64,000 nt of DNA from Rhizopus arrhizus (GCA_024220505.1 JAKZZE010000010.1:620001-684000); one strand, 5' to 3'. Numbered from the stretch's first letter, positions 10,213 through 21,244 are shown. Translations and numbers: made by a program. The notes: generated by a model from the letters alone, not told the origin.

Positions 10213-12177
10213 CAGTAGCGGACAAAACTGGTGCACAAAACTTTTTTTCAGCTTTTAACTACCATTACCTGCTCATGGTAATTGCAATAGTCATAAAACT
10301 GTACTAGAAGGAGGATATACTAGTCATTGTAATTTATGTATGTTCTAAGCATGACATTGTTAAAACTGAGCGATAAGCGTGCTTTAAATTTATAAAATTT
10401 TATATTTTCTAAAAACCGCAAAAGTGGCTAAGACCTTAGACTTTATGTAATCATCTCATCTCTTGATATCATCGGATGTTCTTCTTTGCATATGCTAATA
10501 ATATGCGTGTATATCATTTTCAATAAAAGAACCCGGCTCTTTAACTACTCTTTTCCAAAGATCATCGACCCTTTTTGATCTAGTGTCGTATCATCATACC
10601 TTTGCCATCAATTGCCACCTGGCATGCTTAAGCGGACTTAGGCCGGGATTAGTGGCGGCTAAACTTGTAGCACAGAAGCGCTGTTATCAAATATTGAGTT
10701 TGTGACATGCGTCGACTTGTGCCTTGTATCATTGTCATACTGAAACGAGAGATTACGACGTTTTAGACCACTATACGCTAGGCTTTTGTGGTATGAAGTA
10801 AGCGAAATATATGTGTATATTTCTGAGTTCATTATACCATCATATACTTGACACACATATTCCGGTCCTCAATATCTAATACAGCCTTAAAACATAAAAG
10901 ATGAGATATTTGCAGATAATAAAGTGAGAAAAAAGAAAGGAAATAGTACTTGAAAACTAGTGAATGAGTCTCTATGTAACCTCTTTATTAGATTTCAAGA
11001 CGAGAGAGAGAACCCATTTAATCAAACTACGCCTTTATATAGGAAATGAAATTATTCAGGGACCGAAGTGAGTTCAAGGTCAATTTTAGTATTGAGCTTA
11101 AACAATATAAACATTGTATATGAGCTTTTAAGGAATATGTAATAATATTATGTATTCAGTACTTGTTATTTCTTATATAAGATCTGAGTAATCTCATACG
11201 AATAATAGTATTTAATGAGGTAAATACGACAAAAGAGCAGCCAGCATGCTTCATTGTTTGATCACCGTGAAAAAATCGCTCAGGTTGCTCGACTTGCTTT
11301 CAATATTAGTGTATACTATCTGCATCCATAATGTTCATATTTGTCTCATTGCTAAAGATAGCAGACTTCCAGCCCTCTATTGTATACAATGGCTTGTCGT
11401 GATACCACATTCATCGCTTTTTCCGGTTAATACAGCTGATGAAATTCTTCGATTCCTTACTTCCAGACTCAAAATCTAGCTTCCTACAGTGCCTTCAGAC
11501 TGACAATTTGCTAATACTGTATCTTAAGGTCCTCAAAATGTGCTGAGCATCGGAAACTGTGTGTAACGGACCTTGTCCAAGCTTTAGGTTGGTGATTGAG
11601 CTAGTAACTTTTCAGACTAAAAGCGGGAGACCTTCATGATCACAAGACATTAAGTTTCTTTCTTCCCTCTTTCTCGTGTTGATTGTCCATTTAGAGATTC
11701 TTGTTATTCTAGAAATATCTGTTGTCGTACGAACTAAGTGTATTCGAGATCTCAGAGTTTCGTTTTTACAGTTGCTTATTTTCTTAAACATATAAGGCTA
11801 GTACTTTGTTATAGTGAATAGGGTAAAAACAAAAGGGGGGATTCAATGGGAAATACAAAATAACTACGGTTTTATATATTTTTTAAGAGCTACTAAAATT
11901 CACTAATATGCGGTGAAATCTGAAAGCAAACGGGAGAGATATGGGGAAAATTGAAAGAAGGCTAGACAAGCACCATATTTTTGGCGAAAATTGAAATATG
12001 CAAAAAATCACTAAAAATGACCTTATGCCTGGGGGATGTCCGGTACAGTTCCGGTTTACATAACATAATGTATATTTTGGACTGTCTTTCAGATGGTATA
12101 TGCCACAAAAGTCGCAGACATATGGCGGAGATACAATGTTGATTTTAATTTTTGTGCACCAGTTTTGTCCGCTACTG
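10213..12177. mobile_element. Degenerate Tc1/mariner element T3, split by LTR-C
   Basis: The ends are CAGTAGCGGAC / GTCCGCTACTG with TA at 10211-10212 and 12178-12179. Without LTR-C it is about 1.63 kb, the same length as copy T4 at 41690-43319, to which it is closely similar in inverted orientation. The transposase survives only as scraps; a minus-strand remnant at 10659-10856 still shows MNSEIY and FQYDNDTRHKS, a decayed DNDPKH box. Left and right flanks come from different sequences (LTR-A against G2-type LTR relic). Confidence 0.88.
10902..11231 (-). mobile_element. Solo LTR, family LTR-C, copy 2
   Basis: A 330-bp inverted copy of 9188-9518 with 5-bp target duplications AAAGA (10897-10901 and 11232-11236). 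The sibling element T4 lacks it and shows the uninterrupted site (ACATAACAGAGCAGCC). High identity to copy 1 implies recent activity of the parent LTR element. Confidence 0.92.
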
Positions 12178-12179
12178 TA

Positions 12180-13177
12180 AGTAGTGACCACCAGATCTTT
12201 ATAGATCAATAAGGTTAGGAGTAAGATTGTTTAATAAAAGAAAAAAATAAAAGGGATCTTTCTTGATTCGTGATAATTCAGGTATCAGATCAGAAAGAAT
12301 AAATAAAAATAAAAAGAAAAGAAAAGGTGTTTGTGACCCAATAAGAAACAATTGCTTTTAAGCGCAAGAAGATTTTGTTTATTGAATGTCTGTTATTTTG
12401 TTCAAAATATTCATCTTATTTATATAAAAAATATGGGGTGTCTTTTGTCTCTTGTCCTGAACTGTAAATTAAAGTTCATGTTCTTCATCCAAACTGTAAT
12501 TGTACATGTTTGTATCGGGGACTAAATCATTGTTCGTGTTACATTGTTTTTGGTTTTCAAGCAAAAGAGTTGATACTCCGTTTTCAAATAGATTGTTACG
12601 CAGAAGTTCATTTTCTAACTGGCGTGGTACAAAAAATATTTACTGTTTGTTGTGAGATTGTTAGGCTTTCGGGTTTAAGTAGGTTTGATATAAGTTTTTG
12701 AGACAAAGTTTTGGTAATTGAATAAGGTATTGGATAAAGTGACATCCAAAAAGAGTAAATAACTTGAGTTGTAAGTTCGCTTGAGTAGAGTGACCACCAG
12801 ATCTTGTTAAGTAGATCAGTCTGAATTGAATAAAAGTAAAATAAAAAGATGAAAGATAAAAGATAAAATAAAAAAAGATTACAATGAAGTATATGATTCA
12901 AGGGATTATTGATTCTTCCTATTTATAAAATAAAAGAAGTATTTTGTTTCAAAGGAGATTTATTTGGATAAGGTAAAATAATAATAATAATAATAATGCT
13001 TGATAAATTGTTGATATTTATATGTTTTTGGTTTTCTTGATTTTGTGATGTTTTTAGATTTTTGTGTTTTCCTTTGAATTGTGAATTTAGTTGAGTTTTT
13101 CAATTTCATTGAGTTATCAAAAATATTGAGGACATGAACTTAGTTCAGGTCCGAACTTTCTTCGTCAAGTGGTACAG
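12180..13177. repeat. Relics of two G2-family LTRs
   Basis: There is no gene here. Two diverged LTR-like units can be seen. One ends GTTCGTGTTACA near 12543; the other starts near TGTTGTGAGATTG at about 12650 and ends at GGTACA just before G2. Both contain GTGACCACCAGATCTT followed by a GATC palindrome half, as does the intact LTR of G2. G2 itself is inserted at the right edge of the second relic. Confidence 0.6.
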
Positions 13178-13756
13178 TGTAAGGTTCGTTATGTTTTCGG
13201 GTTTCGATAGGTTCGATATAAGTTGTTGAGATAAAGTATTAGGTCAATTGAGATCCAATAAGGGTAAGTAATTTGAATTATAGGCTTGCTTGTATATAGT
13301 GACCACCAGATCTTGTTAAGTGGATCAAACTTGATTTGTAAAGTAAAATGTAAAGAAATATAATAAAAATATAAAATAGATACAATGAAGATAATTTGCT
13401 TCAAGGGAATTCGACTTGTTTGTTATAAAATAAGAAAAATAGATTTTATCTTTTAAGAGACTATTTATTCAAAGTAAAATAAGTTTTTGAATAGAAGTGA
13501 ATTTAAGTGAACTAAAGTGAATTGAAATAAAAGATATAGAGATATTTATATAAAAATGAAAGAGAAAAAAGAAAAGGAAATAAGGTTGATATTTTTACTT
13601 GAGTTAATATTTTTACTTGAGTTAATATTTTTACTTGAGTTAATATTTTTACTTGTGTCGATGTTGTGTATTTCAGTTAAATTACTGAAGTAAGTCGATT
13701 TCAAAGTCAGTTGTACTGTCCAAAATTTTATAGATGTCTTCATCATTCTCGTTACA
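13178..13756 (-). repeat. G2 3' LTR
   Basis: 579 bp, with four copies of the 18-bp unit TTAATATTTTTACTTGAG (or close variants) near 13590-13660; the other LTR has one unit fewer. The last 25 codons of the extra ORF (13682-14560) lie inside this LTR. On the minus strand GGCCGAGGGATC just before TGTAACG is a weak polypurine tract. Confidence 0.9.
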
Positions 13757-14560
13757 GATCCCTCGGCCTTGGGAAAGATCGTCCTCGATTGTTGCTTGAT
13801 TCTTACTCCAGATATCGCTTTTCTTAATTTTTTGACAGAGAGTTCTGTAGCGGGTGTGATGCGGCAAAATTGCTTTAAGTTGATTGTGCTTTGCTCCTAG
13901 ATAGCATTGAATACTAGATTGGTTGTTGGTTGGTTTAGCGAATTTGTAATGAGACCATTCATTTACAGAGAAAGTAAATTTAGAAAGTACGTCTTCTCTT
14001 CTTTTATTCAATTTGGCTTGTTGTTTCAATATTTCTCGGTATTCATTGTAGTAATTGATAAACATTACTTCATGGTAGTCCGCACTTGAGAAGTTTTGAT
14101 TTTCATTGATACCAAATATGGAACTGAGGGCATATTCAAAGGTTTCTTTTTCAGATTGTTCCAAGTTAGTCAATAATTCATTTGTCTCTTGAACTGGAAT
14201 AGCTTTTGATGAAGTAGAGGGAGTCACGCTGGGTGTTAAGACTGGCGTTATGCATTCCGTCTCCTTTCGTTCCATAAGTTCATTTATTTCTTGGATAATT
14301 TCATTTTGGATTTCTTGTACTCTTTTTTCAATGAAGATTTCTCTTGTTTCTTCCTTGCCATTGTCATCTAGATAGCAGACATTTTCGGACCCTCCTTGCT
14401 CTAGCTCCCAATTGTTTAAGTAGTCTACTAATTCTTGAATGACAGCTTGTTTTCCTTTCTCTTTAAAGAGATCTGTGAAGTACGTCTTGAAAAGAACAGA
14501 TATTGGAAGACTTTTATCCCAGCTAGTTTTCTTGTTGGAGTTTTCTTGATTCGTTTGCAT
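13682..14560 (-). CDS. Extra ORF downstream of G2 integrase, running into the LTR
   Basis: An intact 292-aa ORF in the position where some LTR elements carry an env-like or other additional gene. It starts at ATG 14560, about 185 bp after the pol stop, and ends within the 3' LTR. No signal peptide or membrane segment is visible, so it is not an obvious envelope gene. It is rich in Glu/Gln/Asn, has a helical N-third (ELVDYLNNWELEQGG), a Thr/Pro/Ser linker (TPVLTPSVTPSTSS) and a basic C-third (KLNKRREDV, KKSDIWSK). I do not recognise the family. That it stays open over 292 codons beside frames that have decayed suggests function or recent insertion. Confidence 0.6.
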   Translation of the reverse strand: MQTNQENSNKKTSWDKSLPISVLFKTYFTDLFKEKGKQAVIQELVDYLNNWELEQGGSENVCYLDDNGKEETREIFIEKRVQEIQNEIIQEINELMERKETECITPVLTPSVTPSTSSKAIPVQETNELLTNLEQSEKETFEYALSSIFGINENQNFSSADYHEVMFINYYNEYREILKQQAKLNKRREDVLSKFTFSVNEWSHYKFAKPTNNQSSIQCYLGAKHNQLKAILPHHTRYRTLCQKIKKSDIWSKNQATIEDDLSQGRGICNENDEDIYKILDSTTDFEIDLLQ

Positions 14561-14747
14561 CTTGGATATTTCTTGAGTTTTTGGATTTGTTACTTGAATT
14601 GCTTGATAATGTTGAAAGAAAAGTTCTCTTTATATATATATATTTATATAGTTTTTTGATGTTTTTGTATTTATATGGTCATTCTGATGTTTTTGTATTT
14701 ATATGGTCTTTTTTGATGTTTTAGTGTTTATATGTATCATTATTACT

Positions 14748-16534
14748 TTAGTGGAGCAGTTGTTCAGTCTCGTGATCTAATCTAAGAGGAAGACTTCGTT
14801 CATGATCTGTGCTCCATTGTACTTTTGGTACCAAATAAGGTTTGAGGCGATTTCCATGTACCCTTCTTATTCTAACGTCTTGTGTATCGTGATTTTTAAT
14901 ATGGTATGTGCCTTTCCCAAGAATATGATGAACAATAAAAGGGCCTTCCCATCTGTCTTGCAATTTACCAGACCATGATGTTGATAGGTAATCCTTATAT
15001 AAAAGCACTAACTCTCCTAGCTTAAATGACGGCTTCAGCTCTTTTCGTTCGTCCAGTATTTTCTTTTCGATTGCCTTCTTTTGGACAGCTTGTGTTTGTT
15101 TTATAGCTTGGCTTGCTTCGCTTCGAACTTTATTCAAGTTGTGTAACTGGTGAGCGGTTCGGTGCCACAGGGCAGCTTCAAACTTTACTGAATTTTTGTT
15201 ATATATGTGATGGTCCAAGTCAAATGGTGTTTTAGGTTCATACCCATACAACAAAAAGAATGGTGTTTGTTTTGTAGTGGCTTGCTTAATTGTACGATAG
15301 GCAAATAATGTAGCCGGCAAATATTCATCCCAATCTTGTTTTTCGTCACTTGATCGTTTTTGTAAAATTTGACCTAGTGTTCGATTGAATCTTTCTATGA
15401 GTCCATTACTTTGAGGATTGTAAGGAGTCGTTGTTTTGTGTATTATTGAATAATTTAGGCACACTTGTCGTATTAGATTACTGAGGAATGGTTTTCCATT
15501 GTCAGAAACGATTATGGTAGGACAGCCGTGGCGACAGATAATTTCTTCATACAAAAACAAGGCAATTTCTGAGGATGTGTTGTATCCACACAACTAGTAA
15601 AGTGAACATTCATGGATAAACGAGAGATCTCCGCAATAGCTAACTCTGCCCTGTTGTCTCTATTGGCGTTCCCACGACTATATCGGAACCTGATTATAAC
15701 AACGGCAGTCTAATCCAATCTTATTCGATAATTATCGTTAGATCAATAATTTATCTACTTCATTGTCCCTTGATTCGTCAAGAAGACAGCGGCTATTGAT
15801 TATCTACTATCTTTCCTTTATCTTCCCATTCTTCCCACATCATTCTTTTAACCGATTAATTGAAATAGCGGTAAAGACCCAGACATCCAAAAAGTATAAA
15901 TAGCCTCAAATGTTTTTATTAATAAAGCAACGTATAATCTTTAGTTTCATAACTATTGTCTTTTTAGTTTTTGTCTTTTATTTTAATACTTGGCAAAACA
16001 GGATGTCTGGAATCTTATAGGTCTTGCTTCGACGTATTTTGTTAAATAATCAATTGCGGCAATGATGTATCGGTGTCCTGATTTGGATGTCTGTACGTGT
16101 TTCACATCTAGGGCGACTCGATCAAAAGGCTTTACAGATACTGCTACAGGATACAGTTCTTCGTTCAGTTTTTTCTTTCCATGATTTTGGCATCTTTGAC
16201 ATTTTTGTACGTAGTTCATGATATCTTTGCTCATTTTTTCCCAATAGAATCTTGAAGCTATTTTGTGTAGAGTGTTGTTATAGGCTAAATGTCCTCCTAA
16301 TGGGTGTTGATGATACGCATACATTATTTCTTCGGCTTCTTCTTGGTTTAGGACTTTTCGAATTATCCCGTTGTCTGTGTTGTATCGATATAGTATATCA
16401 CGGTAAATAGTGAATTTTGTAGCTTCTTTTTGTATGAATTTCTTTAAGCTAGACGATATGTCTTCAGGTATTTCTAGAGTTTGCAAGTATTGTTTCAGAG
16501 TGTTTATTTTGTCGATATTCATGTTTACTGTCAT
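14748..16534 (-). pseudogene. G2 integrase, split by solo LTR-D
   Basis: Integrase of a Ty3/gypsy element, which inserts cDNA in the nucleus. The 5' part (16534 down to 16001) has the H-H-C-C zinc-binding region (AYHQHPLGGH; CQRCQ) and the first catalytic Asp in VALDVKHVQ. The 3' part (15577 down to 14748) has IIVSDNGKPF (second Asp) and PYNPQSNGLIERFNR (Glu), then a basic C-terminal domain (LGELVLLYKDY; WEGPFIVHHI). Removing LTR-D and one GGATG restores a single frame. It starts at its own ATG 16534, separate from the RT ORF. Confidence 0.92.
15578..16000. mobile_element. Solo LTR, family LTR-D
   Basis: A 423-bp insertion TGTTGTATCC..GGCAAAACA with 5-bp target duplications GGATG at 15573-15577 and 16001-16005. 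In + orientation AAAGTATAAATAGCC is a TATA box, followed by AATAAAG. A diverged partial relative lies immediately upstream of the E2 transposase (33642-33941). Confidence 0.93.
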
Positions 16535-16588
16535 TAATTTGTGAGTTGTTGTGTGGTTGAAGGTTTGGTGTTTTGGATATGTTTAATA

Positions 16589-16623
<35 letters not shown>

Positions 16624-16771
16624 GTTTTGTACATCGTCTACCCTCCCATCCTCCATGTAGTTGATAATATGATTTTTTTTATGCGTATTTTATGTTGTTT
16701 TTGGATTTTTCTTGAGTTTATGTATCATCTACCCTCCCATCCCCCATGTAGTTGATTATAATATTTTTTTT
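16535..16771 (-). other. Spacer between G2 RNase H and integrase with repeated purine tracts
   Basis: A 237-bp untranslated gap that most gypsy elements lack. It holds a run of about 27 T at 16597-16623 and two copies of a roughly 30-bp repeat (about 16637-16667 and 16728-16757) that on the coding strand read CATGGGGGATGGGAGGGTAG and CATGGAGGATGGGAGGGTAG. These purine runs could act as central polypurine tracts; that is inference. Confidence 0.5.
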
Positions 16772-19700
16772 TTAATATCCAAGTCTTGATAAGAAGTCTG
16801 CACTTTCGTTTACTCGGCCAGGTCGATATTTCACTTCATAATCATATTCTGATAATATTGTTATCCATCGAGCGATAATTCCAGTAGGATTTGAAGTTTT
16901 AAGTAGGCCATTTAATGCAGAGTGGTCAGTTATGATTGTGAATTTTTTTCCAAGTAAATATGGTCTGAAAGTTTTGACTGCCCATATTACTGCTAGACAT
17001 TCTAATTTTGTTGCTGCATAATGTATTTCGCTTGATTTAAGACCTCGGCTGGCATATACAACTGGGTGTTCTTTTCCGTTTTCATCTAATTGAGTCAATA
17101 TGCAGCCTAAACCGAGTTTTGAGGCGTCTGTTACTAGTATGAAGGATTTAGTGAAATCTGGCCTGGTCAGAACAGGTGCTGTTGTAAGTAACTTTTTGAG
17201 CAACACAAAAGAGTCAGTTGTTTCCTTTGTCCAAGGTAGTTTTTTCTTAGTCTTTGTTTGATCGTGCAACGGTCGTGCAATTGAGGCAAAATTCTTGATA
17301 AACCTTCGATAATATGATGCAATTCCAAGAAAGGCTCGTACTTGGGTTATAGTTCTAGGTACGGGATAATCAATGATTTTTTTTATCTTCTCAGGATCTG
17401 TTTGTATTCCTTCTTTTGTTACAATGTATCCTAGGAATTTCAGGTGATCTTTAAAAAAGAAGCACTTTTCAGGGTTGAGTTTGAGATTTGCGATTTGTAT
17501 ACAATTGAATACTTGATCTAAATGTTGTAAATGTTCAATTGGATTTTCAGAATAAACGTTGAGATCATCAATGTATGCCACGAGACATTTGTTGATTAAA
17601 GATCTAAAACAGAGATCGATGAGCCTTTGAAATGTTGCTGGTGAGTTAACTAATCCCATGGGTAACGTATTATAATGATAGGTTCCAAACTTTGTGGTGA
17701 ATGCTGTAAGTTCTTTGCTTGCCTCTTCCATAGGGACTTGATGAAACCCTGCTCTCATATCTAGGGCAGAAAATACTTTTGCTTTTCCAAGTGTATCAAG
17801 TAAATCATCTATTCTTGGTAAAGGATATGCATCCTTTTTTGCCACTGCATTTAATTTTCGGTAATCTATAACCATTCGGTATTCTCCGTTCTTTTTCTTA
17901 ACAAGAATGATAGGTGCTGCCCAAGGACTGTTTGATGGGGTGATAACTCCTAGCTTTGTATATTTTTCTAATTCTTTTTGAAGATATTCTGCTTCGATAG
18001 GGCTCATTCTATATGGTCTGTGACTGATTGGATGAGTATCTTCTTTAATGATTATTTTGTGGGCCAGTAGATTAGTAAAACCGATGGTATCATTGTTCCA
18101 ATCAAATATATGCTTGTATCTTTCAAGTAACTTTCTTAATTTACGCTCGAGTTCGGCTGAAATCTCTCCTGTTTCTAATTTGATGAACAGTTCGTACTCT
18201 AACATAGGTTCCTCTTTTTCTTTTTTTTCCTCGATGTTTTGTTCCATCATACATAATTGAAGATTTTCTTCTACTTCGTATGCTTGCAAAATAGATTGTG
18301 TGTTAAATTTTTCTAGCCATCCCAGTTCTTCATATGGCTGAAAAATCACATCCTCATTAGTTCGATTATAAAGCTTAACTTCTATACTCTTTTTGTTGAC
18401 AATGAGACTTGAACAGACATCAAAATATCCAGATTTTACAATAAGTTGATCATTAGTAGGCTCAAAATTATACCAAATGTTTTGATCTGCTTTAGGTTTA
18501 TCCATATGTATAGACTTTGAAGTGTTTGCTTGTAAGTTTAATCCATCTTCTGAGGCTCGAATAATGTATTTTTCTATTTCTTCTTCAATGACAGCCTGCT
18601 CGATATTACTATCTTCTAATAATAACAGTGGTTTTTCTTCATATTCTAATTCCGATGTTTCTTCCTCAGATATTTCATCTTCTTCGTCATATGAGCTGCT
18701 CTCTTCATCTGATTGTTCTATATCACTCGAACTATTTTCTTCAAAATGTACTTGCTTTATTGATTTTGAATTTGTCAAACTAATTGGATTTTTGTACGTT
18801 TGTGTATACATAGTGACTTTTGGAGGAGCAACGCTTTTTCGTAGGAATGATATTTCTAACTCTGCTTTTTGATTTTTGTATGATACTTTTAACGAGGCGC
18901 TGTTGAAATCAATTCTTGCTTTTGCTCGATTTAGCCAGTTGTTACCAATGATGAGTGGTGTGGGGCAATGAGGAAGAACTTCAATGGTACCAGGTATGAT
19001 CATTCCTTCTTTTACTTGAATTGGCACATCGTATATCAATCCTAGGGCAGGTTGTTTTGTTCCATTTCCAAGTGTGAATATACTTTCTGACGCAGCATCA
19101 ATTTGTAATCCTAGGGTTTCAGCTAGCGCTTTTGACATACAAGAATTTGCTGCTCCACAGTCTATTAGTGTTTTAATATCTTTATCGCCTATTGAGATGT
19201 TGGTGTAAACTGCAGTGGTATTTAATTCATCATCTTCAATTACTGCCATTGTATCATTTGAAGCTTCGTTTGCATGTAATGTTGATGGTTGACATGCTTT
19301 CGCTAGTTTTCTCCTCATAGCAGGTGTGGATTTAATCAAGTCCCGAAATGTTATGTTTGCTTTCTGATCCAGAACATCTGTTACAATATCATACCTGATC
19401 TCAAGATGTCTTTTTCTTCTTTTGGGTTTCATAGTTGTATTTTCTTTCATTTGAGCATCTATATCAGGTGGAGAAGTATTGTGATGCACTTGTCTTGTTG
19501 CTGAGGGCTTTATTTCTTCTAGATGGCTTCGGGTAGTAACTCTTCTTTTTGTTAATGGTGTTTCAGGACGTTTTCCAGTGTTTCTTGCTTTAGGTGTTAT
19601 GTACGGTTCAGCTCGAATTACTTCAGGAGGATTTTCTCGTCTGATTGCTGAATATAGCTCAATATTTTGATGGGGCTGATGGGATTCGTTTTGTGATAAT

Positions 19701-19816
19701 ATTACATTGAGTTGGTGGGGTTGTTTAGTTTGATTAATGGATTTTTCGTTTTTGTTTTGGGTGTTTGATTGACCATTCTTTTGAAATTCAAAAGCAACCA
19801 ACCCATTTAGTTTTTT
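16772..19816 (-). CDS. G2 protease-reverse transcriptase-RNase H, in the -1 frame to gag
   Basis: Intact 1000-plus-residue pol ORF. I start it at the frameshift site (19810-19816) rather than at an ATG, because the frame is open there and in -1 relation to gag. Domains in order: a variable basic N-part; protease with LIDCGAANSCMS (Cys in place of the usual Ser/Thr next to the catalytic Asp) and LIIGNNWL; a Ser/Glu-rich acidic linker; RT with VIDYRKLNAVAKKD, FSALDMRAGFHQVP, the catalytic AYIDDLNVYS and FLGIASYYRRFI; and RNase H with LVTDASKLGLGCILTQ and ITDHSALNGLL. It ends VNESADFLSRLGY. The DCG protease motif is worth noting, although all else looks functional. Confidence 0.93.
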   Translation of the reverse strand, partial: KKLNGLVAFEFQKNGQSNTQNKNEKSINQTKQPHQLNVILSQNESHQPHQNIELYSAIRRENPPEVIRAEPYITPKARNTGKRPETPLTKRRVTTRSHLEEIKPSATRQVHHNTSPPDIDAQMKENTTMKPKRRKRHLEIRYDIVTDVLDQKANITFRDLIKSTPAMRRKLAKACQPSTLHANEASNDTMAVIEDDELNTTAVYTNISIGDKDIKTLIDCGAANSCMSKALAETLGLQIDAASESIFTLGNGTKQPALGLIYDVPIQVKEGMIIPGTIEVLPHCPTPLIIGNNWLNRAKARIDFNSASLKVSYKNQKAELEISFLRKSVAPPKVTMYTQTYKNPISLTNSKSIKQVHFEENSSSDIEQSDEESSSYDEEDEISEEETSELEYEEKPLLLLEDSNIEQAVIEEEIEKYIIRASEDGLNLQANTSKSIHMDKPKADQNIWYNFEPTNDQLIVKSGYFDVCSSLIVNKKSIEVKLYNRTNEDVIFQPYEELGWLEKFNTQSILQAYEVEENLQLCMMEQNIEEKKEKEEPMLEYELFIKLETGEISAELERKLRKLLERYKHIFDWNNDTIGFTNLLAHKIIIKEDTHPISHRPYRMSPIEAEYLQKELEKYTKLGVITPSNSPWAAPIILVKKKNGEYRMVIDYRKLNAVAKKDAYPLPRIDDLLDTLGKAKVFSALDMRAGFHQVPMEEASKELTAFTTKFGTYHYNTLPMGLVNSPATFQRLIDLCFRSLINKCLVAYIDDLNVYSENPIEHLQHLDQVFNCIQIANLKLNPEKCFFFKDHLKFLGYIVTKEGIQTDPEKIKKIIDYPVPRTITQVRAFLGIASYYRRFIKNFASIARPLHDQTKTKKKLPWTKETTDSFVLLKKLLTTAPVLTRPDFTKSFILVTDASKLGLGCILTQLDENGKEHPVVYASRGLKSSEIHYAATKLECLAVIWAVKTFRPYLLGKKFTIITDHSALNGLLKTSNPTGIIARWITILSEYDYEVKYRPGRVNESADFLSRLGY
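19807..19816 (-). promoter_or_regulatory. Programmed -1 frameshift site A AAA AAC followed by gag stop
   Basis: On the minus strand the gag frame reads TCA AAA AAC TAA. The heptamer A AAA AAC is a canonical -1 slippery site, and the stop codon follows at once. After slipping one base the ribosome enters the open pol frame (AAA AAA CTA AAT GGG TTG). This is the expected way to make a gag-pol fusion. Confidence 0.8.
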
Positions 19817-21070
19817 GACTGATGATTCTGTTGTTGCCGATTTTGTAGATTATTTTGAAAAGGTTGATCATTATAATGGTTATTGCTTGTTTGTTTGTAA
19901 TGAGGCTGATTTGATTGGTTGTTTCGGGGTTCTCGATACATGTTGTTATAATCGGATCTGCCATAGCCATTGTCATAATTATTTCTTGATCTATAATTAT
20001 GGTAATTATTTTGATTATTATATTTGTTATGTCTTGGATAATCGTCATTGTATCCTTGATTGTAAACATGATTGCCAGTGTGACTGTAATCGTTGGCCAT
20101 ACGATTCCGGTAATATGGTCTACTTGAAGATTGTGGTTGATATTGCGGTTGTTGTTTCAGTTCATTTCGGATAGTCTGTTGGATAAAATTCAAAAGGTCT
20201 TGCTGTGAAGTCTGGTAATCATCATTCTTATTCTTTGACTGCGTATACTGCTGATTGTAACCAGCACGACCTACAACTTCCATAGTACTTAACTGATGAG
20301 GACCAGTTATTACATTGGTAGTGAAGGCTTCTGATTTAACATTAGTACTTGCGTCATTAACAGGAATAATGTGACCGTGGCTTTCATCTACATCAACTAA
20401 CTCGATATTGTGTTTGTTGTATGCATTTTGGTTTGAGTATATATGATCGTCCTGATAGATAAGTGCATTGTGAATGTTTCTTGGGATAAATGGGTTGTCT
20501 ACCATTGCGATTTTTTCTTGGTCGATGGGCATTCCACCATCCTTCAGCGTGGTTGACCCATTCCTTGAATGTGCGAGAACTACTTTGTATACAGAATAAT
20601 TTGATTTCTTTTAATAGTCCAGCTTTGAATCTGCTATCAATTACTGCTTCATTTGAGATATTAGCCAAATCTGCAGCTTCACGAAGTCTTGAGAGGAAAA
20701 GTTGTGGATGCTCTTGAGTTCCTTGACACATATCATTAAATTCAATCTCATAGCTTTGGATAAGCTCAGGTGTGATGTAATGTTTCTTCAGTAATTCCAT
20801 TGCTTGCTCATAATTAACATCTGGATTTTCTACGAGTATGACGCGTTCATAGTATACTTTTGCGGCGCGTCTTAATTGAGATTTGAGTATGGTTAATTTG
20901 CGAGAGTCGTTTTTAGTGTTACTGATAGCAAAGTAGGATTCCAGTATTTCTTGAAAATGTCGAAAGTCTTCTCCTTCATATCCATAAAATTCAATGAGTC
21001 GTGGGCGGAAGCCTGGGTTAACACTTTGGTTGCTGATTGTTGCCAACACGTTTTGTCCTGTTGTAGTCAT
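19807..21070 (-). pseudogene. G2 gag, one-base frame break
   Basis: Structural capsid gene. The first part (ATG 21070 to about 20517) is a capsid-like domain (DFRHFQEILESYFAIS, AAKVYYERVI, LFLSRLREAADL, FKEWVNHAEGWWNAH). The second part (about 20510-19807) is an N/Y/Q-rich basic tail ending at the frameshift site; no CCHC knuckle is visible. The two halves are in different frames, joined at a run of six A (20511-20516 on +), where one extra A explains the break. The copy is therefore defective, or the run is a sequencing or assembly error. The tail resembles nucleocapsid regions that bind RNA without zinc knuckles. Confidence 0.85.
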
Positions 21071-21244
21071 TGTTGCTAATAGATGTTTTGATATTGTTGA
21101 TTCGATTTTGGGAATTTTTTCTTTTCCTTCTGTTTATTTTTTTTGTTGTTGTTGTAGTTGTTGTAAGGTTCTGTCCCTTAAGAGTTTAGATAATTGTTTA
21201 ATTGTTTAGGCTGATAATTTGTTTCTTTTTAATTTGATGAAGAT

